Shown here: positions 34,518 to 44,518 of the stretch, one piece after another
Layout: every line of letters starts with the position of its first letter
How positions within the stretch are numbered: the stretch's first letter is position 1
From: Bacteroidaceae bacterium
Lineage (GTDB): Bacteria > Bacteroidota > Bacteroidia > Bacteroidales > Bacteroidaceae
Length of the DNA: 64,000 bases
Direction: 5' to 3'
Assembly (NCBI GenBank): GCA_017427065.1
Contig: JAFRTL010000009.1
Span: 1-64,000 of the forward strand
Notes under the pieces: model-generated
Databases searched by the model: none
What the model was told of the DNA's origin: nothing
What the model saw: the letters and a program-made list of their open reading frames with translations, nothing else
Translations under genes and position numbers: made by a program

Positions 34518-35770
34518 AAAAGGTTTTGATAGAGTTGTATGAATTGTTGCACCACTACACCTTCTTCATAGCAGTGTTGTACCTTCTTTACCGCTTGCTG
34601 ACGTAATTCTGGGATGTTCTTATGGTTGAGTATCCAACGGATACCTTCCGCAAGGTCATCTGCTGATTTGTATTCAGCCACATAGCCGTTCACTTGGTGG
34701 TCGATCATCTCTGGGATGCCACCTACGTGGAAACCAACGCAGGGCGTTCCGCATGCCATAGCTTCCATGATGGTATTGGGAAGATTTTCTTCCAAAGATG
34801 GAGTGATATAGGCATTTACGGCGCTATAGATATCGGTCAGTGTATCGTCATCAGTGACGTAGCCTTGTGGATAGACCTCGAAAGGCAGCACTTTACGTAG
34901 TCCTTCAGACATCATACCGAAACTCACTATGCCAACTTGCTCCTTCAAGGCAGGGTCTTGCTTTACTAGCAGTCTGCAGGCCTTGATGAGGTAGTCGATG
35001 CCCTTGCGTTTGTCAGTAGCTTTTACGGCACCGAAAAGGAGCAATTTCTTGTCAGCAGGCAGGGAAAGTCGGGAACGTGCCGCTTGGCGATCCTTTGGTT
35101 TGAAGATATTCAGGTTCAGTGGATTAGGGATGCAGGCGATATGCTGTCCTTGAAGCAAAGCACTCTTGGCAGCCATGCCTTGCAGCCACTGACTGCATGC
35201 CACGAACGTGACTTGTTTCCCTTGCATCAATTTCAGTTTCTTCTCAAACGTGCGGAAAGAAAGGTCATGCTTGCTGCCATGATAGAGCAACAAAGGGCAA
35301 TTATGGCAATGAGTCTCGTAATGGTTGCATTCACGCGGATGATGGCAAATGCCCGTAGCTGGCCAAAGGTCGTGCATGGTCCATATCACAGGCTTTCCAC
35401 TGCTGAAGATGCGCTCAAGGTTCTTCAGTGACAGCATGCCTTGGTTTATCCAGTGAAGATGAATGATATCAGCTTCTTGAAAGGCAGGATATTTCGTGAT
35501 ATCGGTACCCGTATTGGCAATATCCACACTGAAAAGATTATTCTTCTTAAAATGATTGGCTTTCCAGATGACGATGCGTTCCCATACGAACTTCCAAAGT
35601 AGCGACCATCTGCCTAGTCCTAAACCAGTAACTTCGGAGAGATCGCTCTGCTTGTCACGTACTAGCATCCGAGCATCAATACCCTGTCTGCCAAGGGCTT
35701 CCATCAGACGCTTGCAAGCCACAGCTGCCCCGCCTGTACGCTCTGAAGTATTGACTAATAGTATCTTCAT
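34514..35770 (-). CDS. Glycosyltransferase family 4 (GT-B)
   Basis: 418 residues. The N-terminal Rossmann domain opens KILLVNTSERTGGAAVACKRL. The C-terminal donor-binding domain has LLLFGAVKATDKRKGIDYLI and the EX7E-type motif SLEENLPNTIMEAMACGTPCVGF. A Cys/His-rich stretch (ICHHPRECNHYETHCHNC) in the first domain is typical of this subfamily and may bind metal. It builds a surface polysaccharide together with the genes on either side, which overlap it by 4 nt. Confidence 0.92.
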   Translation of the reverse strand: MKILLVNTSERTGGAAVACKRLMEALGRQGIDARMLVRDKQSDLSEVTGLGLGRWSLLWKFVWERIVIWKANHFKKNNLFSVDIANTGTDITKYPAFQEADIIHLHWINQGMLSLKNLERIFSSGKPVIWTMHDLWPATGICHHPRECNHYETHCHNCPLLLYHGSKHDLSFRTFEKKLKLMQGKQVTFVACSQWLQGMAAKSALLQGQHIACIPNPLNLNIFKPKDRQAARSRLSLPADKKLLLFGAVKATDKRKGIDYLIKACRLLVKQDPALKEQVGIVSFGMMSEGLRKVLPFEVYPQGYVTDDDTLTDIYSAVNAYITPSLEENLPNTIMEAMACGTPCVGFHVGGIPEMIDHQVNGYVAEYKSADDLAEGIRWILNHKNIPELRQQAVKKVQHCYEEGVVVQQFIQLYQNLL

Positions 35771-36684
35771 CTTCCGAAATCTCCTTTCAGTGTGCGTTTA
35801 ATTCTTCTCACTGCTTTGGCCCAGAAAGAGTTAGTGCGGGCATAGTAGCGCTCATAAGCTTTCCGTGCTTCTTTATTCTCTTGAATAGGATAGATCTTCT
35901 TTACTTCTAGCGGTTTCAACCATAAATTGGAAGCATAGAGTCCCCCACCGCCACAGTTGGTTCCTGTGCCGTCAAAACCATTGTTTTGCACCAACGCCTT
36001 GCCTACATTCAGAGAAAGGACGTCATGCAGGAACAACGAGGCGTTCCAGCGTATGGCCCAAGAATTATTCAGGCCTTTCACTTGGCGACGCAGCATGCGG
36101 GTGTAGCCATATTTCCCGTTGAAATCGAAGGTTTTGGTAAGTCTGCGCGCTTCCAGTTCTTTGAGCAAAGCTGCCCCATCAGGATTGAAGAGCTGCCAAG
36201 CCCGTTCCCAAGTGGCCCATCCCCAACTGCCAGTCCATTTGATAAGGAAAGTATCGGGCAGGGAAGGGTCTTGCGTGTAGTCGCAAGCCTGGATATGTCC
36301 CACGCGAGGCTCGTCTTTATAGGTATCCAAGGCATCGTTCATGAAGCGTAGGAAGTATGGTGCCACCACCAAGTCATCTTCCAAGACAATCACACGCCCG
36401 AGCTTCTTCACTACGTTCGTCACCCCATCAATGACGTTGCGTGCCAATCCCCAGTTCTCTTCCCTCTGGATGAGGTGTACCGTCTTGAAGCCATCAATGT
36501 CCATGAAGAACTGGCGTACTTCCTGTACGGCTGCTTGGTCATTCTTATCCTTAGCCCCATCGGCATAGACATATAGCGTGCTCTGCGCAGCCTCTTCATT
36601 GGCCAGCAGACTTGTAACCAACTGTCGTACATGCTGTGGACGGTTGTACACGAAAAGCAATATCGGGGCAAATTCCCGTCTCAT
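35767..36684 (-). CDS. GNT-I/GT2-like glycosyltransferase
   Basis: 305 residues with a GT-A fold. APILLFVYNRPQHVRQLVTSL starts the domain (part quoted) and VIVLEDDLVVAPYFLRFMNDAL contains the EDD metal motif typical of GNT-I-like transferases. KWTGSWGWATWERAW is a conserved acceptor-side motif seen in bacterial homologues. It is first of the three-gene overlapping set and has its own -7 box at 36711-36718. The acceptor is unknown; capsule, O-antigen or glycoprotein glycan synthesis is likely. Confidence 0.9.
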   Translation of the reverse strand: MRREFAPILLFVYNRPQHVRQLVTSLLANEEAAQSTLYVYADGAKDKNDQAAVQEVRQFFMDIDGFKTVHLIQREENWGLARNVIDGVTNVVKKLGRVIVLEDDLVVAPYFLRFMNDALDTYKDEPRVGHIQACDYTQDPSLPDTFLIKWTGSWGWATWERAWQLFNPDGAALLKELEARRLTKTFDFNGKYGYTRMLRRQVKGLNNSWAIRWNASLFLHDVLSLNVGKALVQNNGFDGTGTNCGGGGLYASNLWLKPLEVKKIYPIQENKEARKAYERYYARTNSFWAKAVRRIKRTLKGDFGR

Positions 36685-36710
36685 CTCTTTATTTTCAAAA
36701 TCTTCAGCTG

Positions 36711-36718
36711 CAAAAATA
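36711..36718 (-). promoter_or_regulatory. -7 box for the glycosyltransferase trio
   Basis: Minus-strand TATTTTTG matches TAnnTTTG 27 nt upstream of the first transferase. Confidence 0.6.
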
Positions 36719-36838
36719 CAAAAATGCCAGTTACTTTTATATAGTTATGCTCAAAAATGCTCATCGCCTTGAGCAATAATGCCCACTGTGGTGAGCATAA
36801 AAGTTCATCGTGAGAGCGTAGGGTATAATAATACTTTA

Positions 36839-38296
36839 CTATTTCTTCAAGATATAGTGCAGGCTTTCCTTTAGGATGTGCGAACCAGCCAACCAAAGAA
36901 TAAGAGGGTAGAGTGTGGCAACGAAGGCTACCTTAGCGAGAAGACTTAGGTAGAGGTTGCTAATGTCACCAAAGAGATAGGCAGCCGAAAAGGTCAAGGC
37001 TGCTGCTAATGATATATAAGGTGCAATGTCGAGCAGCATGTCACGAAGGCGGAGACCTATCTCCTGGCGTACAAACCAGAACCAAACAAAGAGCCATAGG
37101 ATGTTGATGCCGATAAAAAGTCGCAGCATCCACTGGAAACCCAGCGGACTGACAGCGATGACAGCCACCAATAAGGTGAGGCAGAGGCTGATGGTGCACC
37201 ACATATAGACGGAAGAATGTCCACGACTGATGATGAGGTTGGAAAACAGGCTCGCCAGGGGTACGAAGGCTCCCCAAATACAGAGCAGACGTAGAATGCC
37301 AGCGCTTTCTATCCATCGCTCTGTGATGGTGATGACAATGACCTCTTTAGAGACAATGCTCAATCCGAACATGGCTGGAAAACTGATGAAAGCTGTGAAA
37401 CGCAGCAATTTACGCAGCACTTGCAACTGGCGTTCCTTGTCATCTTCAACCTTTGTAAAAACGGGTTGCGCTACACCATAAAGCATGTTGGTGATCAGGT
37501 TGTGCCCCATCTGGTTCCACTTATTAGCTTGCGAGAAGTTGCCTACTACCGACATGGAGTAAAACTTTCCTAGAATGTTGGAAAACAGGTTGTTGTTGAT
37601 GATGTTGAAGACATTGGTGATGATCAGCTTACTGCTAAAACCTATCATCTCACGAATAGGGGTGAAGTCCACTGGCAGGGTGGGGTGCCAGCGGGTGAAC
37701 GCATAGCACAGCACCGTCATGCAGCCCACATAGGCGATGGTCTGGGTGGCGATGCCCCAGAAAGCATAGCCATTGGCTGCCATCGTCACACCGATAATGC
37801 CCGAGATAATAATGGAGCAAATGGTGATGATCGACGTTTCCTTCACCTTCAGGTTGCGAAATAGATAGGCACGTGGCGCGATGTTGAGGCTGGATATCAC
37901 GAAACCAATGAAAAGGTAGCGCGAAAGAGGCGTGAGGATGGGCTCTTCATAGAAGTTGGCAATCAGCGGTGCCACCAACCAAAGCAAGGCATACAGGCAG
38001 AGGCTGCAAAGAGTGCTGCACCAAAACACGGCGTTATAGTCGCGATGTGATACTTCCTTCTTCTTGTTGAGCGCAGAGATAAACCCACCTTCTTGCAAAG
38101 CGGAAGCCGTGGCGGAAAAGACCGTAAGCACACCCACTAATCCATAATCGGCTTGGGTAAGCAAGCGAGCCAAGAAGATACCAAAAAGGAGGCTCAGCAA
38201 CTGCTGGATGCCGTTGCTGATGCCTCCCCATAGTAGTCCTTGGGCGGTTTTTTCTTTTAAATTGTCAATTGTCAATTTTGAATTGTTAATTGTCAA
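36839..38296 (-). CDS. Wzx-type polysaccharide flippase (PST/MOP superfamily), TTG start
   Basis: 485 residues with about 12-14 membrane helices and the characteristic opening EKTAQGLLWGGISNGIQQLLS. It belongs to the MOP exporters that flip lipid-linked oligosaccharides. No ATG is in frame near the homologous start. The first usable codon is TTG at 38296, 3 nt after the metG stop, within a run of AATTGACAATT-like repeats that encode the polar leader TINNSKLTIDNL; another in-frame TTG lies 21 nt downstream. The coupling to metG suggests co-transcription. It belongs functionally with the three downstream glycosyltransferases. Confidence 0.9.
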   Translation of the reverse strand: MTINNSKLTIDNLKEKTAQGLLWGGISNGIQQLLSLLFGIFLARLLTQADYGLVGVLTVFSATASALQEGGFISALNKKKEVSHRDYNAVFWCSTLCSLCLYALLWLVAPLIANFYEEPILTPLSRYLFIGFVISSLNIAPRAYLFRNLKVKETSIITICSIIISGIIGVTMAANGYAFWGIATQTIAYVGCMTVLCYAFTRWHPTLPVDFTPIREMIGFSSKLIITNVFNIINNNLFSNILGKFYSMSVVGNFSQANKWNQMGHNLITNMLYGVAQPVFTKVEDDKERQLQVLRKLLRFTAFISFPAMFGLSIVSKEVIVITITERWIESAGILRLLCIWGAFVPLASLFSNLIISRGHSSVYMWCTISLCLTLLVAVIAVSPLGFQWMLRLFIGINILWLFVWFWFVRQEIGLRLRDMLLDIAPYISLAAALTFSAAYLFGDISNLYLSLLAKVAFVATLYPLILWLAGSHILKESLHYILKK

Positions 38297-38298
38297 TT
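38261..38298. repeat. AATTGACAATT-type short repeats at the flippase start
   Basis: Four copies of ATTGTCAATT/AATTGTTAATT-like units are packed into 38 nt. They overlap the flippase N-terminal codons and reach to within 2 nt of the metG stop. Confidence 0.7.
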
Positions 38299-38299
38299 C

Positions 38300-40363
38300 T
38301 CAGCTCACCTGACTTCCAGGTTTCACGTCCTTCGTGGTGGTCACCACGCTGAGGCTCTCGTCACTGTCAACAGCACTCAGGATCATGCCTTGGCTCTCGA
38401 TACCCATCATCTTACGAGGAGCAAAGTTGGCCACAAAGAGGATGCGGCGCCCAACCAGTTCTTCAGGATTCTCATAGAACTGTGCAATACCAGAGCAGAT
38501 GGTGCGTTCGATCCCTGTGCCATCGTCAATGGTAAATTGCAGGAGTTTCTTCGACTTTGGCACTGGCTTGCAAGCCTTCACCAATCCTACGCGGATGTCG
38601 AGCTTCTCGAATGTCTCAAAGCTGACAGTTTCCTTGAAAGCGGCGGGTTTCCATTGAGCAGCCTCATTGGCTTTCTTCTTTTCCTGCAGTTTCTGAATTT
38701 GTGCGTCTATCACGCTGTCTTCAATCTTCTCGAAGAGCAGAGATGGTTCTGCCAACTGATGTCCGGCTTTGATAAGGTCAGTGCTGCCAAGCTGGTTCCA
38801 ATCGAAATCAGACATATTGAGCATTTGGCGCAGTTTCTCACTGCTGAATGGCAGGAATGGCTCGAAAGCGATAGAGAGGTTGGCAACCAACTGCAGGGAG
38901 ATGTTCAATACGGTCTCCACGCGTTTAGGATCGGTCTTCCATACCTTCCAAGGCTCACAGTCGGTAATGTACTTATTACCGATGCGTGCCAGATTCATGG
39001 CTTCCTTCTGTGCATCGCGGAACTTGAAGTTATCTAGTAGGTTCTCCACCTTTGCTTTCACGTCCTTGAATTCTGCAATGGTCTGCTCGTCGTAGTCCGT
39101 CAGCTCTCCGCATTCAGGCACGATGCCGTTCCAATACTTCTTCGTCAGCTGCAAAGCACGGTTCACGAAGTTACCATAGATAGCCACCAACTCGCTGTTG
39201 TTGCGCTCCTGGAAGTCTTTCCACATGAAGTTGTTGTCCTTGGTCTCAGGCGCATTGGCAGTAAGCACATAGCGCAGTACGTCCTGCTTGCCAGGGAAGT
39301 CTTCCAAATATTCATTGAGCCATACCGCCCAGTTCTTAGAGGTGGAGATCTTGTCGTTCTCCAAGTTCAGGAACTCGTTGGATGGAACATTGTCGGGCAT
39401 GATGTACTTGCCATGTGCCTTCATCATGGTTGGGAAGATGATGCAGTGGAACACGATGTTGTCCTTGCCGATGAAGTGAATCAGGCGGGTGTCTTCATCC
39501 TGCCACCATTTCTCCCAAGGACCCCACTTCTCAGGTTCACGGTCGCACAGTTCCTTAGTATTGCTGATGTAGCCGATAGGTGCATCAAACCACACATAGA
39601 GCACCTTGCCTTCAGCACCTTCTACTGGCACAGGGATACCCCAATCCAAATCGCGTGTCATGGCACGTGGTTCCAAATCCAGGTCTAACCATGATTTACA
39701 TTGGCCATAGACATTGGGCCTCCACTCTTTGTGTCCTTCCAAGATCCACTCCTTCAGCCAGTCTTGGTACTGGTTCAGAGGCAGATACCAGTTCTTCGTT
39801 TCACGGAGTACAGGGACTTCACCCGTCTCCTTGGAGCGTGGATTGATCAACTCTGTAGGTTCCAGAGCACGTCCGCAGCCTTCTTCGCACTGGTTGCCGT
39901 ATGCCTGCTTGTGACAGTATGGGCATTCGCCCACCACATCACGATCGGTAAGGAATTTCTGGCTCTTTTCATCGTAGAACTGCTGACTGGTTTTCTCAAT
40001 CAGCTTGCCATCGTCATAGAGCTTGCGGAAGAAATCAGCGGCAAACTTATGATGAATTTTTGAGGTCGTACGGCTATAGATATCGAATGAGATGCCGAAT
40101 TCCTTGAAAGAGTCCTTGATGATCTTATGATAGCGATCCACCACATCTTGTGGGGTGATGCCTTCTTTGCGGGCACGCTGTGTCACAGGAACACCATGCT
40201 CATCAGAACCTCCGATGAACAGTACATCTTCCTTTTTCAGTCGCAAATAGCGAACATATATATCAGCAGGCACATAGACACCTGCTAGATGACCGATGTG
40301 TACAGGACCATTGGCATAGGGCAAAGCCGAGGTCACTGTGGTACGTTTAAATTTCTTCTCCAT
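38300..40363 (-). CDS. metG: Methionyl-tRNA synthetase with C-terminal tRNA-binding domain
   Basis: 687 residues. The HIGH-type motif is [13 protein letters not shown]. The zinc knuckle is [17 protein letters not shown], and the KMSKS loop appears as [11 protein letters not shown], the form common in Bacteroidales. An anticodon-binding helical domain follows, then a linker and a C-terminal EMAP/Trbp111-like tRNA-binding domain ([20 protein letters not shown] to GMILSA). Class I enzyme charging tRNA-Met in the cytoplasm. A near-consensus promoter lies at 40389-40396; the flippase gene begins 3 nt after its stop. Confidence 0.97.
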   Translation of the reverse strand: MEKKFKRTTVTSALPYANGPVHIGHLAGVYVPADIYVRYLRLKKEDVLFIGGSDEHGVPVTQRARKEGITPQDVVDRYHKIIKDSFKEFGISFDIYSRTTSKIHHKFAADFFRKLYDDGKLIEKTSQQFYDEKSQKFLTDRDVVGECPYCHKQAYGNQCEEGCGRALEPTELINPRSKETGEVPVLRETKNWYLPLNQYQDWLKEWILEGHKEWRPNVYGQCKSWLDLDLEPRAMTRDLDWGIPVPVEGAEGKVLYVWFDAPIGYISNTKELCDREPEKWGPWEKWWQDEDTRLIHFIGKDNIVFHCIIFPTMMKAHGKYIMPDNVPSNEFLNLENDKISTSKNWAVWLNEYLEDFPGKQDVLRYVLTANAPETKDNNFMWKDFQERNNSELVAIYGNFVNRALQLTKKYWNGIVPECGELTDYDEQTIAEFKDVKAKVENLLDNFKFRDAQKEAMNLARIGNKYITDCEPWKVWKTDPKRVETVLNISLQLVANLSIAFEPFLPFSSEKLRQMLNMSDFDWNQLGSTDLIKAGHQLAEPSLLFEKIEDSVIDAQIQKLQEKKKANEAAQWKPAAFKETVSFETFEKLDIRVGLVKACKPVPKSKKLLQFTIDDGTGIERTICSGIAQFYENPEELVGRRILFVANFAPRKMMGIESQGMILSAVDSDESLSVVTTTKDVKPGSQVS

Positions 40364-40388
40364 AAAAGTGCTTTTCTTTATTTGGCTG

Positions 40389-40396
40389 CGAAGATA
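40389..40396 (-). promoter_or_regulatory. Near-consensus -7 box for metG
   Basis: Minus-strand TATCTTCG lies 25 nt upstream of metG and has one mismatch to TAnnTTTG. Confidence 0.45.
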
Positions 40397-40404
40397 GTGA
40401 TTTT

Positions 40405-41790
40405 TTATTCAATATCCAACACTTGCAAGTAAGGTTCGTCTACTGTACTTGCCTTCCAACTCTGTGCGGCAGTAGCTTTACCATTGGGGTTGCCGTATTT
40501 TGCAAAGTTGGTCCAATAGTCCACCATCTTATCACTCAGTGCATAGTCGGCCTCTGTAAAGGGGCGCCATGCCCTGCCCAGTGTGTGGAACATATACCAC
40601 AGTTCTGAAGAATGGAAAGCACCAGCATCATCACCTGGCAATGGACGGGCAAAGTGATAGGCAAAGATCGGCTTTGAAGTCTGGCTGCTATGAACGGTAC
40701 AGAATCTCATCACTGCTTCATTGGCATTGCGGTCGCCTGTCACATAACCTATCATGTAAGGCACATCGGCAATATCATTGTCATAGGTGGCTTGATTAAA
40801 ATCTTTTGGAAGCAAAACTCCATCAGTGAAAGGACGGAAACTTACGCGGTCTTGTGGACTTTCTGCTTTGGCATTGAAATCCACAAACGCCTGCTGTAAT
40901 TCATCTGCACTGGCAGCACGCATTTGTGCCAGAGTGGTCCATCCGGCAGCATCCATCACTTTCTTACCTTTGGCTTCTTCAGTTTCTTTCACTGTAGGGT
41001 TCTGAATGGGTTGTGTCAAACCGCCACCACTTTGAATGATTGCCTTGGCTACCAATCCTTTGGAGAGAGGAGAGGTCACCAGGTTCTTGATACTACCAGC
41101 ACCTGCACTTTGTCCAAAGATAGTAATATTGTCGGGGTCACCGCCAAACTGGACGATGTTGTTCTTGATCCACTTCAAGGCTGCTATCTGATCATACGTT
41201 CCATAATTGCCAGATACGCCGTTGGCATCCTCTGCACTTAACAGTGGATGCGCCATGAAACCGAAAATGCCTACGCGGTAATTGATGGTCACCAAGATGA
41301 CATCATGCTGAGCCCAAGCCTCGCCATCCATCTCTTTCTCATAGCCCCATCCGTGGTCGTAAGCACCACCATGGATCCACATGGCCACAGGCAGTTTGGC
41401 GTTGGTATTGCCAGCAGCTTTGGCTGGTGTCCATACATTCAGGAATAGACAGTCCTCGCTACGCTCTGGGTCACCATCTGAATAGAATTCCTTGGTATAG
41501 AGAGCCATGCCCTGTGCACTGGCTTGTATGGCGGCATTGCCCCACTTATCGGCCATTTTCACGCCTTGCCACGGTGTGACAGGTTGCGGTTTCTTCCAAC
41601 GCAGATCGCCCACAGGGGCAGCAGCATAAGGGATTCCTTTATAGACAATCACTTGGGAGGAGTCGCTCACTACGCCTTGCACTTGACCGCCTTCGATGGT
41701 AAGCACAGGATTGACTATTTCTTGCTTCACATTTCCTGAACAAGCAGCCAGGAACAGAGCCACAATGGGTAAAAGATTATATGCTCTCAT
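40405..41790 (-). CDS. Type-B carboxylesterase lipoprotein
   Basis: 461 residues from [17 protein letters not shown], a clear lipoprotein signal (Cys17). I take this start because the upstream in-frame extension lacks a signal. The carboxylesterase fold shows [43 protein letters not shown] (oxyanion hole), the nucleophile elbow GQSAGAGS and a late catalytic His in [11 protein letters not shown]. It hydrolyses esters at the envelope, perhaps acetyl or feruloyl groups on glycans, but the substrate is unknown. A second paralog sits 87 nt upstream, separated by a terminator. Confidence 0.92.
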   Translation of the reverse strand: MRAYNLLPIVALFLAACSGNVKQEIVNPVLTIEGGQVQGVVSDSSQVIVYKGIPYAAAPVGDLRWKKPQPVTPWQGVKMADKWGNAAIQASAQGMALYTKEFYSDGDPERSEDCLFLNVWTPAKAAGNTNAKLPVAMWIHGGAYDHGWGYEKEMDGEAWAQHDVILVTINYRVGIFGFMAHPLLSAEDANGVSGNYGTYDQIAALKWIKNNIVQFGGDPDNITIFGQSAGAGSIKNLVTSPLSKGLVAKAIIQSGGGLTQPIQNPTVKETEEAKGKKVMDAAGWTTLAQMRAASADELQQAFVDFNAKAESPQDRVSFRPFTDGVLLPKDFNQATYDNDIADVPYMIGYVTGDRNANEAVMRFCTVHSSQTSKPIFAYHFARPLPGDDAGAFHSSELWYMFHTLGRAWRPFTEADYALSDKMVDYWTNFAKYGNPNGKATAAQSWKASTVDEPYLQVLDIE

Positions 41791-41823
41791 TATATTTTTT
41801 ATAAGGTGATTATAGGAAAAAAT

Positions 41824-41846
41824 CCCTCCCCTAAGATAGGGGAGGG
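41824..41846 (-). terminator. Terminator between the two esterase genes
   Basis: CCCTCCCCTA (41824-41833) pairs with TAGGGGAGGG (41837-41846) over a 3-nt loop, with a T-run on the minus strand. Confidence 0.82.
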
Positions 41847-41877
41847 TTAGGGAGAGGTATGATTGATTCACGAAAAA

Positions 41878-43521
41878 TCAATTCAGCAATGCTCTTGCTT
41901 CACGATCTGGATCGTTCTTCACTTCGCACACATCGTTGAAGATCATCGTAGCGCCCTGCTCTGGTGTGTAGGCTGGCCACTCTGGCAAGCTTGCACAGTT
42001 AGGATTACCAGTACGCATGAAAGCGATCAGTGCTTCAGACATCTTATCGGAAAGGTCGCGAGGACGCTTGCCACCACCAGTGTGTGAAAGCATCAGGTCA
42101 GTATTCTTAAACCAGAAGCAGATATCAACGCAGTGGAAAGCACGTGCACGACTATCGAACAATGGTGGATTCCAACCAAACCAAGCCAGGTAAACTGGAG
42201 CCTTCTTCTGGGCATATTTAGTGTTAGCTGAGTTGATCACACCTACGCGTGAAGAGCTAGCCAATGCAAATACATCGATAGGTTTCAGGTTTTCAAACAC
42301 CTTGTTGTAGGCATCGAAAATCTGCTCAGCCTTACCGTTGTGGTAGCGCTGTTCTATTCTATTGATGGCCTCTGCGCGATCCATTTCTTCCAATTCTGCA
42401 TTGAAGGCACTTGGAGAAGACTCGGCAGTTGTGGTACAATAGATCATAGGGATATTGGCAGATGGAGCATCAGGATCCTTGTAGTAACCTTCTACAGGTA
42501 CATGGATGCCATCAGCAACTGGTGAGAAGCCTGCACGCATGCCAGAAGCCGCATTGTTACGGTTGAATTCAGCAGAGCAAGCATTAGCCAGTGCCAGATA
42601 CTCTCTCCAAGGCATCTGCTGCAATTGTGCGATAGTCTTACCAGACTTCTTCACGATGAACTTACCCAATTCACGACTGGTAGCTTGTGACTGTGCGCTG
42701 GTACCGTTGCCACTCAGTGCCACAGCCTTGTGGATGAGGCCCTGCGTCTCTGGCATAGCTACCAATACGCTGACCTTGGCGCCACCACCACTCTGACCCA
42801 TGATGGTCACGTTGTCAGGATCGCCACCGAAGTTGGCAATGTTATTATGCACCCACTTCAGGGCAGCTACCATATCCGTAGTACCTACGTTGCCACTCTC
42901 GAAGAACTTAGGATCAACGCCAGAGAAGTCGCTGAAACCGAAGGCATTCAGACGGTGGTTTACAGATACGAATACCACATCACCCTTCTTGGCCATGTTC
43001 TCACCATTGTAACCATCCTGCTCGATACCGTTACCAGCAGCATAGCCACCACCATGGAACCAAACCAATACTGGGCGTTTGGCGTTATCAGTATTTGGAG
43101 TCCAAACGTTCAAGAAAAGACAGTCTTCACTAAGGTTACCATAGTTCCAGTGATCACGCCATACGCCACGGTTGTTAGCATAGTTAGGATCATTCTGTGG
43201 AGCACAATTGCCATAAACTACGGCATCCTTGATGTCATCCCAAGGTTCTGGAGCCTTAGCTGGCATGAAACGGTTTTCACCACTGGTGTCGGCACCATAG
43301 CGAATACCCAGGTAAGTGTAAACGCCGCGCTGGATAAAGCCGCGCACCTTACCATACTGAGTTTGAGCTACGGCAATGTTGTCGCCAATGTAGATTTGCT
43401 GTTCGTCAGCTTCATTCACGGTAGTTTCTTTTTGCGCACCGTTGCAAGCAGACATCAGTAACAGGGAAGCACCAATACACAGCATGGATGCTCCTTTCAA
43501 GAAAAGAGATTTCTTACTCAT
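41878..43521 (-). CDS. Type-B carboxylesterase lipoprotein, second paralog
   Basis: 547 residues from MSKKSLFLKGASMLCIGASL with lipobox LLMSAC; an in-frame ATG at 43551 (MNPLTINLM) is a weaker alternative. Motifs: [43 protein letters not shown], nucleophile elbow GQSGGGAKVS and the late His in RAFHCVDICFWF. Compared with its neighbour it is longer and has diverged strongly. It probably acts in the periplasm or at the surface. An exact -7 box lies 47 nt upstream. The distance and terminator suggest separate transcription from the first esterase. Confidence 0.92.
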   Translation of the reverse strand: MSKKSLFLKGASMLCIGASLLLMSACNGAQKETTVNEADEQQIYIGDNIAVAQTQYGKVRGFIQRGVYTYLGIRYGADTSGENRFMPAKAPEPWDDIKDAVVYGNCAPQNDPNYANNRGVWRDHWNYGNLSEDCLFLNVWTPNTDNAKRPVLVWFHGGGYAAGNGIEQDGYNGENMAKKGDVVFVSVNHRLNAFGFSDFSGVDPKFFESGNVGTTDMVAALKWVHNNIANFGGDPDNVTIMGQSGGGAKVSVLVAMPETQGLIHKAVALSGNGTSAQSQATSRELGKFIVKKSGKTIAQLQQMPWREYLALANACSAEFNRNNAASGMRAGFSPVADGIHVPVEGYYKDPDAPSANIPMIYCTTTAESSPSAFNAELEEMDRAEAINRIEQRYHNGKAEQIFDAYNKVFENLKPIDVFALASSSRVGVINSANTKYAQKKAPVYLAWFGWNPPLFDSRARAFHCVDICFWFKNTDLMLSHTGGGKRPRDLSDKMSEALIAFMRTGNPNCASLPEWPAYTPEQGATMIFNDVCEVKNDPDREARALLN

Positions 43522-43568
43522 ACGCATTAGATTAATAGTTAATGGATTCATTTGCTTCTTAACGTTGA

Positions 43569-43576
43569 CAAAAATA
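43569..43576 (-). promoter_or_regulatory. -7 box for the second esterase
   Basis: Minus-strand TATTTTTG matches TAnnTTTG 47 nt upstream of the start used here. Confidence 0.6.
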
Positions 43577-43627
43577 AACGATTCAATGATAATTTGCAAA
43601 GGAAATGTCTTTTTTTTAAATGTATGG

Positions 43628-44506
43628 TTAGAAATTATGATGCGTATGTGTCCACGTACTATCAGCGGTAATGGTACCATTGACGCCTTTCCCAAAGAGC
43701 TTGCCTCTGTAACGGGTGATGTTGTTGCGTTTCATCGGGACATTTTCAAACACTCTTGAAAAGACCTCCTCACCTTCTTCATCGTAAGCCACGATGGTGA
43801 ACTTGAAACTGCCTTCCTCTTCAAAAAGGAACGAGTAAACGCCAAAGATGCTCTCGCCATTGTGGGAAAGATTTTCAAATTCCTCGTGTTGGTTCGAGTG
43901 CGTCATTCCTGCTCCTGTGTGTGCATTCAGAGAAGAACTGCCACCGTAATACTTGATTTGTAGTTGGGTGACTTCTTCAGGGATGTTGTCGGTGATATCC
44001 AACTCAAACTTCGCCACTACACGACGTAAGGAAATGTGTTGAATGGTCTCAGAGTCTTCACTCACTTCGATCTCGGCACAATACAAGAACGTATCGGTGA
44101 TGTAACTGCTAGGAAAAGTGATCTTCTCTGGATTGGTAGTCGTGGCATTCCCTTCACTGCTGTGAGCTAGGCAAACTAAAGTGTAGTTTCCATACGGCAA
44201 TCGAGCAGAAATGGTACCAAAATGATTGTCGTCGACATCTTGATCAATCTTCTGCACACGGGAATTACCTTGATAGAGTGCCATATTGATGTTGGTGCAG
44301 AGTTCGCTGATAGGCACTTCTGCACGTGTAGTGGCATCTACCGAAATCTGTTCCAATGCGGTGATTTGGAAAGTGATGTTCTTACCTTCACTTCCCTCTA
44401 CATTTGTTTCTGTCTCGTCTTCCATAGAAATGGTATTCACGCAGGCAATAATGCCTATCATGGTCATCAGGCCAATCACTAGGCCTATAAATAGTTTTGA
44501 TTTCAT
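43628..44506 (-). CDS. Mfa2/FimB-like fimbrial-assembly lipoprotein
   Basis: 292 residues with a lipoprotein signal (GIIAC, Cys22) followed by an acidic stretch (SMEDETETNVEGSEG). Two beta-sandwich halves are suggested. Family hallmarks include ISARLPYGNYTLVCLAH, SLRRVVAKFELDITDNIPEEV and the C-terminal NVPMKRNNITRYRGKLFG. Mfa2/FimB proteins anchor and cap Bacteroidales type V fimbriae, but no fimbrillin or tip gene is near. It starts 12 nt after the second, similar lipoprotein and was probably formed by tandem duplication; the two share the same plan with low identity. Confidence 0.82.
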   Translation of the reverse strand: MKSKLFIGLVIGLMTMIGIIACVNTISMEDETETNVEGSEGKNITFQITALEQISVDATTRAEVPISELCTNINMALYQGNSRVQKIDQDVDDNHFGTISARLPYGNYTLVCLAHSSEGNATTTNPEKITFPSSYITDTFLYCAEIEVSEDSETIQHISLRRVVAKFELDITDNIPEEVTQLQIKYYGGSSSLNAHTGAGMTHSNQHEEFENLSHNGESIFGVYSFLFEEEGSFKFTIVAYDEEGEEVFSRVFENVPMKRNNITRYRGKLFGKGVNGTITADSTWTHTHHNF

Positions 44507-44518
44507 TTTATCGTGTTT

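Noticed and set aside
36685-36838. TGCTCA/TGAGCA inverted repeat upstream of the glycosyltransferases
   Set aside because: The arms are only 6 bp with irregular spacing, so I could not separate them from chance.
42730-43461. 243-codon plus-strand ORF
   Set aside because: Antisense shadow of the second carboxylesterase; no recognisable features.
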